64,000 nucleotides of DNA from Adiantum capillus-veneris. Its lineage: Eukaryota > Streptophyta > Polypodiopsida > Polypodiales > Pteridaceae. The position numbers and the translations under genes are program-made. The notes beneath the pieces were generated by a model. It saw nothing but the letters and a program-made list of their open reading frames with translations. It searched no databases and was not told the DNA's origin. The stretch is from contig CM043959.1 of NCBI GenBank assembly GCA_014529385.2, positions 65,095,753-65,159,752 of the forward strand. The letters run 5' to 3'. Below are positions 53,041 to 63,700 of the stretch, piece by piece; within the stretch, counting starts at the first letter, position 1, and each line of letters starts with the position of its first letter.

Positions 53041-53953
53041 TCAAACACAAAAACCATCAGCACTTACATGAAGACAGGTTATCTCAATATCAATAGCAGT
53101 GGGGGTGTCCTCACTGTGAGGAAACCCCAAACTATCTAGTGTCTCCTTCAGTGTCTCGATCTTTACCTTGAGCTCTATTTCTCTCCTTGCATCCACAGTG
53201 TCAGTGAGGCCTAAACACCGCAATTCATTCTCAGCATCATGAAGCTTATGTCTCATAGCAAGTACTACAGGGCTGACCATATCATGGCTTGCTTTTAGAA
53301 CCCTCGCATCTTCAAGCTCCTGACCCGCATTCTTGGGCTGCTGTTTAGCATCTTGTAGTCGATTGCTGAGATGGTCATTTGCACACATGATGTGCTGCAA
53401 ATCAGAGAGCCAAAAATATGACAGGCTTGCTGTCGCTTTGTGAGAGCTGCTAATAGAGAGGGGTGTTGCCCTGGCAGTAGAGACAACGTTCAGAGCTACT
53501 TGGCCAGTGCAATCGTCCTTTGTTTCCGCGGAGCCCTCCTCTGTTTTCTGGCTTGAGGGGTGGGTATTGCACCCTCCACTTTTCAACATGGGCATCGTAG
53601 TATCCTTTTTCTCGAAGGTCCTGCAAATGCTGGACATCAAGCTCAGCCCAATTGAACTGCATGATTGAGCCACTTGCAATTGCCACCCACTGGACTGAAT
53701 TGTTTTACAAAACCCTTCGCAAAAGCCGAATTAATTTCCATATTGGTGGGGGGCTTCTGGCACACCTTGTAGTGCAGATGAAGTACTTGGTTGTACATGT
53801 CGCTATGAATGCTACTACATTTGAAGCGATATTTGTTGCGATCCTTCGCCTCTTTGAATACATTGAACCACTCCAAATCTATGATCTGCTCCCACTTCAC
53901 CAATTTGGGGTCGTCACCGTCCATAGAGAGGCCATGGACAACATTAAACTCTT
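53041..53953 (-). pseudogene. Exon 2 and downstream coiled-coil region of the minus gene
   Basis: Acceptor aatagcag| at 53954 opens exon 2 in the phase left by exon 1: EEFNVVHGLSMDGDDPKLVK, WEQIIDLEWFNVFKEAKDRN, KYRFKCSSIHSDMYNQVLHL. After a frame change come NWAELDVQHLQDLREKGYYD and LSNRLQDAKQQPKNAGQELE, then MRHKLHDAENELRCLGLTDT, VDARREIELKVKIETLKETL, a clear heptad-like coiled coil. The fragment 53679-53041 is open for 212 codons. No known enzyme domain is seen. The two frame changes may be short introns or decay. Confidence 0.5.
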
Positions 53954-54382
53954 CTGCTATTACACAAAACGTTTTCCTACAGTGTGATGTTCAGCTTGGG
54001 AGCTTTCCATCGGCCTACACACCACACATGATTTTAAGATTAAAACCTTACAAAACCCCACTAGAATAGGGTTGTTAAGTAAATTCTACACAGGCAATTG
54101 CGTGGGCTCTCCTTAGATGCAATCATCTAAGCATGCACCTTGAATGCCTAAGGCAATGCACAAGCACCTGATCAGTGTGAGAGAATCCACAACTAGATTG
54201 CAGCCAGAGGCAAAAACAAGCATATAAGCTGAATGCATAGTCCTCTGTGCTGATTGCAGCATATGCTTATCAACACAATTTTCTCATGGGTGAGAGGATT
54301 CACTAACAGATTAGTAGTCGGGGCATGTTGGAGAAATGTGTCCTGATTTGCTTGATTTACAACTTCCAAATGTGGCCCCCTC

Positions 54383-54388
<6 letters not shown>

Positions 54389-54475
<87 letters not shown>
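54389..54475. repeat. (GA)n microsatellite directly behind a splice donor
   Basis: About 43 units. On the minus strand it is (TC)n beginning 3 nt after the GT of the exon 1 donor, so the intron starts GTACTCTCTCTC. Confidence 0.95.
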
Positions 54476-54478
<3 letters not shown>

Positions 54479-54776
54479 CTGAGTCCTGCTTCCCCTTCCC
54501 TGCATGCATGTACTTTGACATTGGGGATCCTTGGGAATTAGAAGCATTCAATCTTTTGTAGGGCGGAGGAGAAGCAACAGAACCTTTGCCCATCGACTTC
54601 CTTCTCGGTGGAGTACTGCCAAGATTGGTGTCGGAGGTGACTGGCTCCAGTGGTGAGCTATCCTCCACTTGAGCTGACTGCTTGCCTCTGACTGCAGACC
54701 TGCTTGCAGCTCGCAATCGATTTCCTCCCTCTCTCTGACCTGTGGCCCCTGCGCTATGCTTCCCTCCATGCTTCAT
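54479..54776 (-). pseudogene. Exon 1 of the minus gene
   Basis: 298 nt from ATG 54776: MKHGGKHSAGATGQREGGNR, basic and Ser/Pro-rich, then RRKSMGKGSVASPPPYKRLN and HAGKGKQDS. It ends at donor CAG|GTACTC in phase 1, matching exon 2 at 53953. The 525-nt intron has GT..AG ends. The N-terminus looks disordered and nuclear-targeted (RRKS, KRLN); this is an inference. Because the whole gene carries later frame breaks it is listed as a pseudogene, although this exon is clean. Confidence 0.55.
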
Positions 54777-54992
54777 GACTACACCACTACCTCAACGTAA
54801 CAACTGAGCTTAACTGTTAGAGATTTTAAAAATATTACGATTCATTTTTTTGAAGTCCAAGTATTACACTTTGTATAGTTCATGATGGTGGCCCACACAC
54901 CTGAAGAAACATGACTGTCCTATCCATGTGTTATGCTTACAAGATGTGCTTGTTGGCATATGTTAACTAGCACAAAAAGCGTGACACGTTAA

Positions 54993-55750
54993 CATGCTTT
55001 CACCCATATGCACACTTTTTGGATGTAAGACTTTCTATTCAATCTTTTTGATTGTAAGACATTCTAATCAATTTATGAATTTTTTGTTAAAAGTGCGCCA
55101 AACTTTTATTTTAGTTGTGTGTATTGACTCATAACAATGTTTTCTTTATAAGAAATTAGACACTATTAATATTTTTAAATGAGCTAAAATTTACGGGAAG
55201 TTTGTGAGTTTAAAAGCTTGAATTACTTTGCTATTTTGATTTTGGCAATATGTACATTACAAATCTTGATGTGATACTTTATATTTGATTTATGACTTTC
55301 TTTGCTAAAGAAAAACCAAAATTTCATAATTTTTCCATCTTCATAATACTAATTGGATTAAGGATTCACTATATTATTTTAGTTGTGGATTTTACATCGT
55401 AACTAAAAATATGCTTCATATGCCTTTGTTTTTTATAGTGGTAACGTGCAAAATGTGAACTCACGTCTTATGATCTGTCACAAAATTTTGAAATATTTAG
55501 GGTTTGTAACATGTATTGTTCGATCTGGGTGGTTTTCTAAAGTGTTACATGTTTTTAATACATTTTGTACGATCAAACACAAATTTTCAAAGTCAAAATA
55601 GTTATCAATTTGTATTAATATAATCTTGCACAGTTTTTTGAAGTCTTTAGGTTGGTTATGGTTTGTCTGAACTAGTGTGAGAGTATCGGTGCACCCTAAA
55701 ACTGTATTTGATATGTTGAAAGGAGTGTATACTGGCAATATCTTCATGTG
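54993..55750. other. AT-rich interval
   Basis: No gene or repeat is seen in about 760 bp of low-GC sequence. Confidence 0.5.
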
Positions 55751-55754
55751 CAGA

Positions 55755-57225
55755 TGGTAGCATACAACAAATAAATCAAAGTGACGTTTTCATTAAACAT
55801 CTCAATAGCACTATTTGAAAGAAGAGAAAGTGCATATTGCGTATCAAAGGCCATTACAAGTTGCTGATGTCTACATGGATAAGAGAATTCGACTCCCTCC
55901 CCCACAAGATTAGGACGATGCTTGACAATATGAAAGTGTGTTACAGAGACTTGAAAGAAGATATCCCTCCCACTTGCGATATGACAAAAATAGAGATGTG
56001 GGATAAATAATGGGAGGTGCAAAAGATAAATATGAAGCGGGTTAAAGCTCAAGATCAGTTTACCTTACCCTAGCAAGTGAAGATGGTGCAATATGCACAA
56101 GGGACCGTAGGTGTTCGATCAAATGTCAGCGGCAACAACACAATCATGCACACAATGTTGAATGCCAGATGCACACATCTGATCAGCATTCCCCACGAAG
56201 CCCTGGCAGAAAGTGCAAGGATTGGAGTATGCTCTTTTGGTGTATGCATACTATACACCATTAAAAGCATTTCTTTCTTTCCAGAGCATATCACATATGT
56301 AGGAAAATGCTACAAGGGAGGGACTGAGGAAAATTTGATAGCTTCCAGACAGAGAAAGACATGCAAACACTTCACCCCTCCATTGTAAGATGCATTGGCT
56401 TTACCATTGAGGCTCCTTGGATCACAATCTTCCCATACTACAATGGGGGTACTTTGAGAGACATGATGTATCATCTATTGTTCGTCTAAGGAGCGTTTAA
56501 ATGCTGCATGCATATGCTACAATATGGTTGAAGAATTTTTCCACCAGCAAATCACCACTTATCAGAGATAGAGACTACACGGCTCAAAAGCAATGATTGA
56601 GCATATGTCAGTAATTTTACAAGCTCTTATTGATGGCGTTGCGGTTGCTCACTCTGCTGGTATAGTGCACAAAGACTTACATCCCTACAATGTAATGCTT
56701 GATTTTACTCGCACAAATAAATCCCATGTTTGCATTATTGAATGGGTCATGCTTCTTAGAACCCCAACCAAGCTCGTATCAAATAATTTTTTGCATCTTG
56801 CAGCTCAATCCAACTTTGCAATTTTGGAGGTAAGGAAGCACGGGAATGAGAGCTCGCAAAGAGGTCGTGGATTGCTCCAAAAATATATGATCCACAATGC
56901 GCATATGTATTCTTAAAAGCTAGCGGCATTTATGCATTAGGTTTTTTATTTGATATGTTAATTGATTTTTGGAGTGCAGCTAGGAAAGCGTATTTCCTAG
57001 AAGAAGTAGTTTTTTTACCCGATTGCCACGAGAGCTATTCAGTAAAGAGTGGATAGCTGGATGAAATTAAGAGACGCGAAGCTAGAAGAAACACATCCTA
57101 TATTTTGATATTCTTTAAAGAGCATTTAAAGACGCACCCTAATCATTTTCAACCGCTCATTGAACTTACTCGTCCTTTTATCCAGCTTGAACATTTTATA
57201 ATTTGCTATTGACTTGTCGTCTTGG
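55755..57225 (+). pseudogene. Decayed protein kinase
   Basis: A coherent N-terminal stretch (SLPHKIRTMLDNMKVCYRDL, KEDIPPTCDMTKIEMWDK) precedes the kinase. N-lobe traces are VGKCYKGGTEENLIASRQ and HPSIVRCIGFTIEAPWITIF, PYYNGGTLRDMMY. The C-lobe is unmistakable: ILQALIDGVAVAHSAGIVHK, DLHPYNVMLDF (catalytic loop H-x-D-L-H-P-x-N), then CIIEWVM where D-[FW]-G is expected, and a late segment ASGIYALGFLFDMLIDFWSA, THPNHFQPLIELTRPF. Stops occur near 55822, 56008, 56073, 56488, 56569 and 56914, with several frame changes. The metal-binding Asp is replaced by Glu. It probably formed one gene with the RING module that follows at 57.4 kb. Confidence 0.65.
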
Positions 57226-57439
57226 TATTTTATTTATATTCAAGTTTATAATTGATTGAGACGTTGTAACTTGTGGTTCACATCACTTGAAGTATATATG
57301 GATTAGTTATCTTACGTCAAAGCAAAATTGTTGCTCACTTTTTTAAGTACACTTGGATTAATTGTCTTTATTTAGTTAATTGTGATATTGTTATTCACAT
57401 CATTCGCAATATATTTGAATAAATTTTCTTTAGTCAGAT

Positions 57440-58282
57440 TAAGTAAGGATGGTGGAAAGTTTGGAAGTGCTTGCACCAAAAAATCAATGATAACACCGAG
57501 AGAATCTACTTGGAGGTTTTTGGCTATCCATTACACAATGCAGATTGTGCACTATATTTTGTGAACATGCTATATGTACATTTTATCCAGCAACAACTAA
57601 TAGACTTTTTGTTGCAGGAGACAATGGTGGCAACCCATGATATAAGAGAGAATTGTGCCATAATCACACGGAGGAGCTGACATTGATAGTTGAAGGCGCC
57701 GACCTACAATTGAAAAAGGAGAAAAATATTTTAAAGACACAGCTGGCAGAGAAAGGTGTAGAAATAACACGGTTCTTGGAAGTAACCCAAACACCTCAAA
57801 CGTCCCAGGCCCGAATCGAAAGAAGTACTCATTGCTTAAGCCAGTATGTTCAAAATTTGACACGAGTGAATCCTCCACTTTTACAAGGGACACACATCAG
57901 TCACCTTGTTTTGCATCTAGAGTTAGTTCTTGCGTCATATCCAGACACATCTTCATCTTCTCAGTGTCCAATATGTTACAACAATTTTGATAGATGGAGT
58001 AGATACTATACATTGGCATGTGGCCATTATTATCACCTAGCGTGCTTAATTCAATTAATGCAAGATAATAGCCGATATGAAATCTGTTCTTAAGAGATTC
58101 CACAAGGGATACATTATATGTTTGGCATGGCAAATGAGTATAAATTGAAGCAAACCTGCCAAGACACCCCTACAGCAATTAGAAATCTATATAGTAATGA
58201 ACATGCTATGAGCACAACAATTGATAGCAGTAGATATTGTAATTTTGCTTCTATTAGGCATTGTATACAATCAACACATTGA
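57440..58282 (+). pseudogene. Coiled-coil/RING module, copy 1
   Basis: Plus-strand segment reading WWKVWKCLHQKIND, EVFGYPLHNADCALYFVNML, QQQLIDFLLQETMVATHDIR. A coiled coil follows (LTLIVEGADLQLKKEKNILK), then a RING finger: QCPICYNNFDRWSRYYTLAC, GHYYHLACL..EIC, giving C-x2-C-x14-C-x-H-x3-H-x2-C and a final C pair. A TAA at 58091-58093 stands where copy 2 has CAA (Gln). The frame then continues EIPQGIHYMFGMANEY to a stop at about 58281. RING fingers typically recruit ubiquitin-conjugating enzymes. Whether the module was joined to the kinase upstream is inferred from order and strand. Confidence 0.6.
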
Positions 58283-58497
58283 ATACAAGCTCTTGAATTT
58301 CATAATTGCAATCTTTATTCTTCTCTCAAGCTATGTTGAATCTGTGTAGTTGTTGTCTTGTTTTGAGTTTGAGTATTGTTGGTTTTCCTGTAATTCAACT
58401 TCCACATCTATTGTTAGGTTCTCTTCAATTTTGTCTATAGTGCATTGAGATACACTCACTTGAACTCTTCTTCGTCTTTGTTTTGACAACCATACAC

Positions 58498-58785
58498 CTA
58501 GCTAGGCATTTCTTCCTCGTAGTCAACACTTTCAATGTGATGCAATATCTTCTCATTGCAAAACATGTAGACTAATTTTTTTGCTATGTCTGTCACAATA
58601 ATCTGTTTCGAATAGTGCTATGAACATACTTGTACATGCTCCAATTTCTCTTTGAGCTTGAGTTTGCTACACATTGCACCAATACTTTCATTGCAAGAGG
58701 GCGTAAGGTCGAGTAATTCCCTCCACCATTCATCATCCACCATTTCCATGTAGGTTGCTCTTTTGCCATCAAGTGTACAAAATCA
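58498..58785 (-). pseudogene. Unassigned minus-strand exon-like fragment
   Basis: The minus strand reads coherently as LDGKRATYMEMVDDEWWREL, LDLTPSCNESIGAMCSKLKL, KEKLEHVQVC, one TAG, then SKQIIVTDIAKKLVYMFCNE, KILHHIESVDYEEEMPS and a stop at 58498. The Trp/acidic start and helical remainder look like real protein. I do not recognise the family. It lies between the two RING-module copies and on the opposite strand. Confidence 0.35.
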
Positions 58786-59075
58786 TTTTGATCCAATCAA
58801 TTTGATCCTAAACATTGGAGTACAACATATTAACTACATGATAGACACCACTGAGCACTTCTGTAGTTGACATCAGATCTAAATTGCAATACTCTACATC
58901 AAGCATGTAAGCCACACTATGGAGTGGACTATGAGCGCTCTCGGCACAACATGTGATGCACACAACTCGTTGACTGTTGAAATAGGAAAATCCAAACCAC
59001 ATGCAATGGAAAGATATCAACAAAGAAGTGACGAATGATATGATTAAACAATATGACCATGTGAAGGCACGGAGA

Positions 59076-59935
59076 TAAAGAAAGAATGGTGAAAAGTTTT
59101 GAAGTGCTTGCACCAAAAAATCAATGATAACCTCTAGAGAATTCACTTGGAGGTTTTTGGCCATCCATTAAACAATGCAGATTGTGCACTATATTTTGTG
59201 AAAATGTTGTATGTACATTTTGTCCAGCAACGAACAATAGAATTTTCATCGAAGGAGACAATGGTGGAAACCCATGATATAAGAGAGAGTTGGGTCACAT
59301 TCACACGGAAGGAGCTGGCATTGATAGTTGAAGGTGCCAACCTACATGACTGAAAAAGGAGAAATATATATTAACGATACAATTGACAGAGAAAGATGCA
59401 GAAATAACATGGTTGCTTGAAGTAACCCAAAAACCTCAAGCATCCCAGGCACGAATGGAAAAAAGTGTTCATCACTTAAGCCAAGATGTTTAGAATTTGA
59501 CACAACGGGTGAATCCTGCACCTGTACAAGGGACAGACATCAGTCACCTTGTTTTGCATCCAGAGTTAGTTCTCACATCACAGTCAGATGCATCTTCATC
59601 TTCTTAGTGTCCAATATACTACAAGAATTTTGACAGATGGAGTGGATACTATACATTGGCATGTGGCCATTATTATCACCTAGCGTGCCATAATTTGATT
59701 AATGCAAAACAATAGCCAATATGAAATCTGTTCTCAAGAGATTCCACAAGGGATATGTTATATATTTGGCATGGCAAATGAGTATAAATTCAAGAAAGCA
59801 CGCCAAGACACCCCTAGCAAAATTAGAAATCTATTTAGTAATGAAGATGCTCTGAGCACAACAATTGATTGCAACAGATATTGTAATTTTGCTGACATAA
59901 TTTATGAGCGAGCAATTTTTGGTGAGTGATTTTTA
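59076..59935 (+). pseudogene. Coiled-coil/RING module, copy 2 (tandem duplicate)
   Basis: Second copy of 57440-58282 at a distance of about 1637 bp, alignable from ggtgRaaagttt..gaagtgcttgcaccaaaaaatcaatgataac through the end. It is more decayed. The RING starts CPIYYKNFDRWSGYYTLACG, so the second Cys ligand is Tyr, and frames break at the CHN segment. It retains EICSQEIPQGICYIFGMANE intact where copy 1 has a stop. The downstream frame continues to 59929 (NFADIIYERAIFGE). The two copies complement each other's lesions, so both descend from an intact ancestor. Confidence 0.6.
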
Positions 59936-59973
59936 AGAATCAAACGAGCAGATTCCCAAAAGATTCTTTATCT

Positions 59974-59975
59974 AC

Positions 59976-60023
<48 letters not shown>
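59974..60023. repeat. (CT)n microsatellite
   Basis: About 25 units. Confidence 0.95.
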
Positions 60024-60025
<2 letters not shown>

Positions 60026-60027
60026 AC

Positions 60028-60335
60028 CATGTGGCCATGGGACCGCCACGCAGGCTGTCCTTGTGGCCACGTGGTATGCCACATGTATCGTCGACAGCCA
60101 ATGGTACACATGGCGTGCCACAATGGTAGTTGCACCGCTACATGGACAGTGCAGTTGACATGTGTACCGATGATTGACGGCGGTACAGTGTCAGCTGCGT
60201 TGTCCACATGGCGATGCAACTGCCATTGTGGCACACCTTTTAGGTACACATGGCATGCCATGTGTACTGTCGTCAAGCGGTAGTACACGTGGCATGCCAT
60301 GTTTCCTTTGGGCATGCCATCATGGTAGCCACGAT
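60028..60335. repeat. GGCATGCC-centred palindromic repeats
   Basis: Words of the type ggtacacatggcRtgccac and acatggcatgccatgt recur 6-7 times. The longest is a perfect 24-bp palindrome at 60244-60267, centred on GGCATGCC. GC is higher than in the flanks. Confidence 0.85.
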
Positions 60336-60340
60336 GCATG

Positions 60341-60437
60341 GTGTGTGTGTGTGTTGGGGGGGGGGGAGGGTGCACACGCGTGAGGAGGGGGGGGTCACAT
60401 GCGTGAGCTTGAGGGGGAGGGGAGGGGGATTGTGTGT

Positions 60438-60487
<50 letters not shown>

Positions 60488-60500
60488 GGGGGCGGGCGGG
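60341..60500. repeat. (GT)n and poly-G tracts
   Basis: (GT)n at 60341-60354 and 60430-60452, poly-G runs at 60355-60367 and 60452-60486 (35 G), with GGAGGG interruptions. Lengths are uncertain. Confidence 0.9.
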
Positions 60501-60718
60501 TTATATGAGGGGTACACGCGTTTGGAGGAGTTCAGATAGAGTACACACGCATATATTTTGAACAAATTTTTGGATTTTTTAAAACAAATACCTTTGTTGA
60601 AATATTAAAATATTATTAAATTCAAAATTATAACGGTTATATTATTACATGTAAGTATATAAACAATTTGCTAGTTATTATAATAATGTCTTAAGCTTAA
60701 TTTGTTTAGCTTCTTCTT

Positions 60719-63700
60719 ATGGCTTGTTCTTTATTGTTTCTTGATAAAGAACTTTTTTATCCTTTTTATAATGGTAAATTTATAATATCAGATTCATTTC
60801 TTTTAGAAATAATTTATCCAATGCAATTTACAACTTTAGATGCAGTGATCGAAGTTGGTGATATTGAGATGACTTTGCCTCTTGAAAAGACACTCAACAA
60901 TTTAGACAAAATCACCTATGTACTGGATGAACAACTTTCACGTAAATACAAAGTCAATGTATCTCATGTTGTACACTCTGCAGGCTCACCTAACATGACT
61001 CCCATTGCCATTGTGGATAGTCTCCCAAAGATGTTAGCGCCAAAAAAAAAGTAGATCTTTGCACCCCGCCTCAAGTTTTGCTCTCAAATAGCTTCAAGAG
61101 GAGTACAAGGCAAAAACTTCTGCATGCCAAAAAGACAAGTACATTGACAAAGCTCTTAATGCAAATACAACGAGTGGACCAGGTTACAGAGATTCCAAGA
61201 GCTTACAACGGTGATCTTGTTTTAGAATTTCCATCCACCATGGGGAGGTTGTACCATATGGATGTAATGGAGCATAAGTATGATCCTCGTATGTGGTCAA
61301 AGCCTCAAACATTCGATATAGTTTTCCCAGGTGTAGTGCCTCTTAGTCATTGCCTAGGATCTCTGAAGTGCATGAATGAACAATGTGCCTGTCTGGTTAA
61401 TTATCATATTGCCCATACATGCCATTTCAATGGGTACATACAAAAGGCACATGCATCATATTCCCAATACAAGCCATTTCAATGGGTACATACAAAAGGC
61501 ACCTGCACTCGGACAATATTGTAAGATTGGAGATAAGAGCCTTACATGCCACTTTTGTAAGGCAATTTCTTTCTGCATTGCAACATGTGACTATGTCATG
61601 CCATCAGATGAGACGGCAACCAGAGTCATGATTCATTGTGGCACACATAGACACGATGTGCGTAGCGGTACATCCAAAACACTAACGGACAGCACCAAGG
61701 TGATGGTACAAAGGATTTTGACCGTAGATCCACATGGAGGAGCCAGGAAGGTTCAAATGTGTCTTTGCAGCAACACCGATGAGGGAAGTTTAGGTGAGCA
61801 ATAGCTTTTTGCAATTGCTAAGGAGTTGGGACCATTGGTGAAAGATAATTGGTATGTGAATTTCTCAAATTCTTATTTCAATGCAAAACTCTATGCTAAA
61901 TTATTTTTGTTCTAAATACTATGAACTTTGACAGGTTTTGAAGATCTGTGTCTAATTTACGGAGAGGTGGCGGCAAAGAATCTTTTGGCATTAATGCACT
62001 CCTTAAGCTCAAGCGAGACTACACATTTGAATTTTTCCATGGAAGTAGGTTTCCTGGTCAAGGTAAGGAGGGAGACAAATGTTATGTCTCCAAAATGTCC
62101 ACAGTTGGTCCAACATCCGGTGTGGACCTGGTGAATCGAATGAGACAAGACAGGGATGGCCATCTTCGACGTGCGTGGATCCAGTTTGATCACATTAGAT
62201 GCGTGAACGATTGGGTGACTGTGGCATGTCATGTCTATGATCCAAGGTACATGGTGCACCTTGACAGCAATGTGGGTTGACTTTGACTTTCCCTCAACGA
62301 TTTGTTTACAGCATGCAGCAGGACCTTCGGACTATTGTAACTTGTGAAATGAAAGAGGAGGACACGAAATCGCAATGTCTGTTTTGGGAGTGCCTCAATG
62401 ATGTAATGATGTCATGTGGATGCGAAAGAGCTAATTTTTTTGGCTTCATGGCGGACGAAGCTCAAGAAAATTGGAATGCAATCCGAATTGTTTCCATGGT
62501 GTTGATGATAAGAAAAATACAATGAGCGGTCGAGAGCGTTCTTGTCTTTTCCATTGGAAGCAAAGCTTGAATCAACATACAATATGTGGCGCAAGATTCT
62601 CAACACATATACAAAGAAATGTGTGAGAAGTGGAGGCAAGCACCAAAAAAAGAGGTTGCAGTAGCAAAGGCTCGTTTGATACGCCAATGGTGGCATAACT
62701 GTCATTACATAGACCGTAACATTCCATACATGGATTCATTGCTTAGCTAGTGGAAAATTTGTATTTCACATTGGAGTGGCATTATGACGTGCATAGAAAG
62801 AAGCTCTAATGGACCAAACACTCCACGCAAAAACCTTGCCAAGAGCAAGCATGACAGCTGGCTAGCAAGGGAGGGTTTTCATAAACGCATTTCATTATAT
62901 GATGCATGTACAACTGATCTATAATATTCCACCTTACAGAGCACATAGGCCATGTCATACAGCCATGGAAAACACATTGGGAAGGGTCCATTGATACATA
63001 AGCTTGCGGAGCCCATGAAAGCCATCCCAATCAAGTAATAATGGCAGTGAACGAGGCTATTGAGAGCACTCCAATGTATAAACAATCGACTCCATTGACT
63101 GGATATAAGGAGACATCAAGGAAAAAACGAAAGCCAAATGAGGTTATCAATGTAGATGATGATGTATCATATAGGCTTGAGTACAACACGGTCACCAAAG
63201 ATCACAAGAAGTGTGGAAGACGCCGTAAGATCAACTTTGCACAAGAAGGGACATCAAAATCTCAAGAACGAAGTATAGCTTTAGGAGGGTAGTATGTAGT
63301 AGAATGCAAGGTGAATGAGGCAATGAGGGCCATACGACAAACTCCACAAGGGAGTAGAGTCACATGTAGTGGTACACCAAGAGGAGGACGAAGGTGTGGA
63401 AGGAGTATTGCAGGTTCAAGCCTTGGTATATCGGCCCCGTATTTTGAAGGATATCAAAAGCATCCCAAAGGTGTGGTGCGTCAGTGGTTTTGGTTTTGTC
63501 TAGATCATGTCTTGCATTGCCACATAGTAGACCAGAACATTGAGTCGCAGCCTCAACATCCACCACACATTTGGCCCCTGCATGTGGGCACCAACCTAAC
63601 TAAGGATGAGGTGCAAATATTGCATGAAGGGGGGTATCAAGTGGAGTTCAAGAAAGAAGGAAGCTCTCCTGTAAAACAACAGTTTCTCCTACAAAAAACC

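Larger units (their letters stand above)
42223..54988. mobile_element. Candidate 12.8-kb DNA transposon with TTAA flanks
   Basis: TTAA at 42219-42222 and at 54989-54992 frame an interval whose ends are short, imperfect inverted repeats. The left end reads CATGTCACTG, then TTTTG, then GTGCTAGTTAC. The right end read inward on the minus strand is CGTGTCACG, then TTTTTG, then TGCTAGTTAAC. Inside are a transposase-like gene on plus, a convergent gene on minus, and three arrays of a palindrome (TATGCTAATTAGCATA) that contains the terminal GCTAGTTA word. I saw no such array elsewhere in the window. A 4-bp TTAA duplication is known for piggyBac, Kolobok and one Sola group. The terminal repeats are short, so this is an inference from combined evidence. 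Confidence 0.45.

Noticed and set aside
54311-54776. Leu-Ser run appended to the minus gene's exon 1
   Set aside because: The donor CAG|GTACTC precedes the tract and the phase to exon 2 fits, so the tract is intronic.
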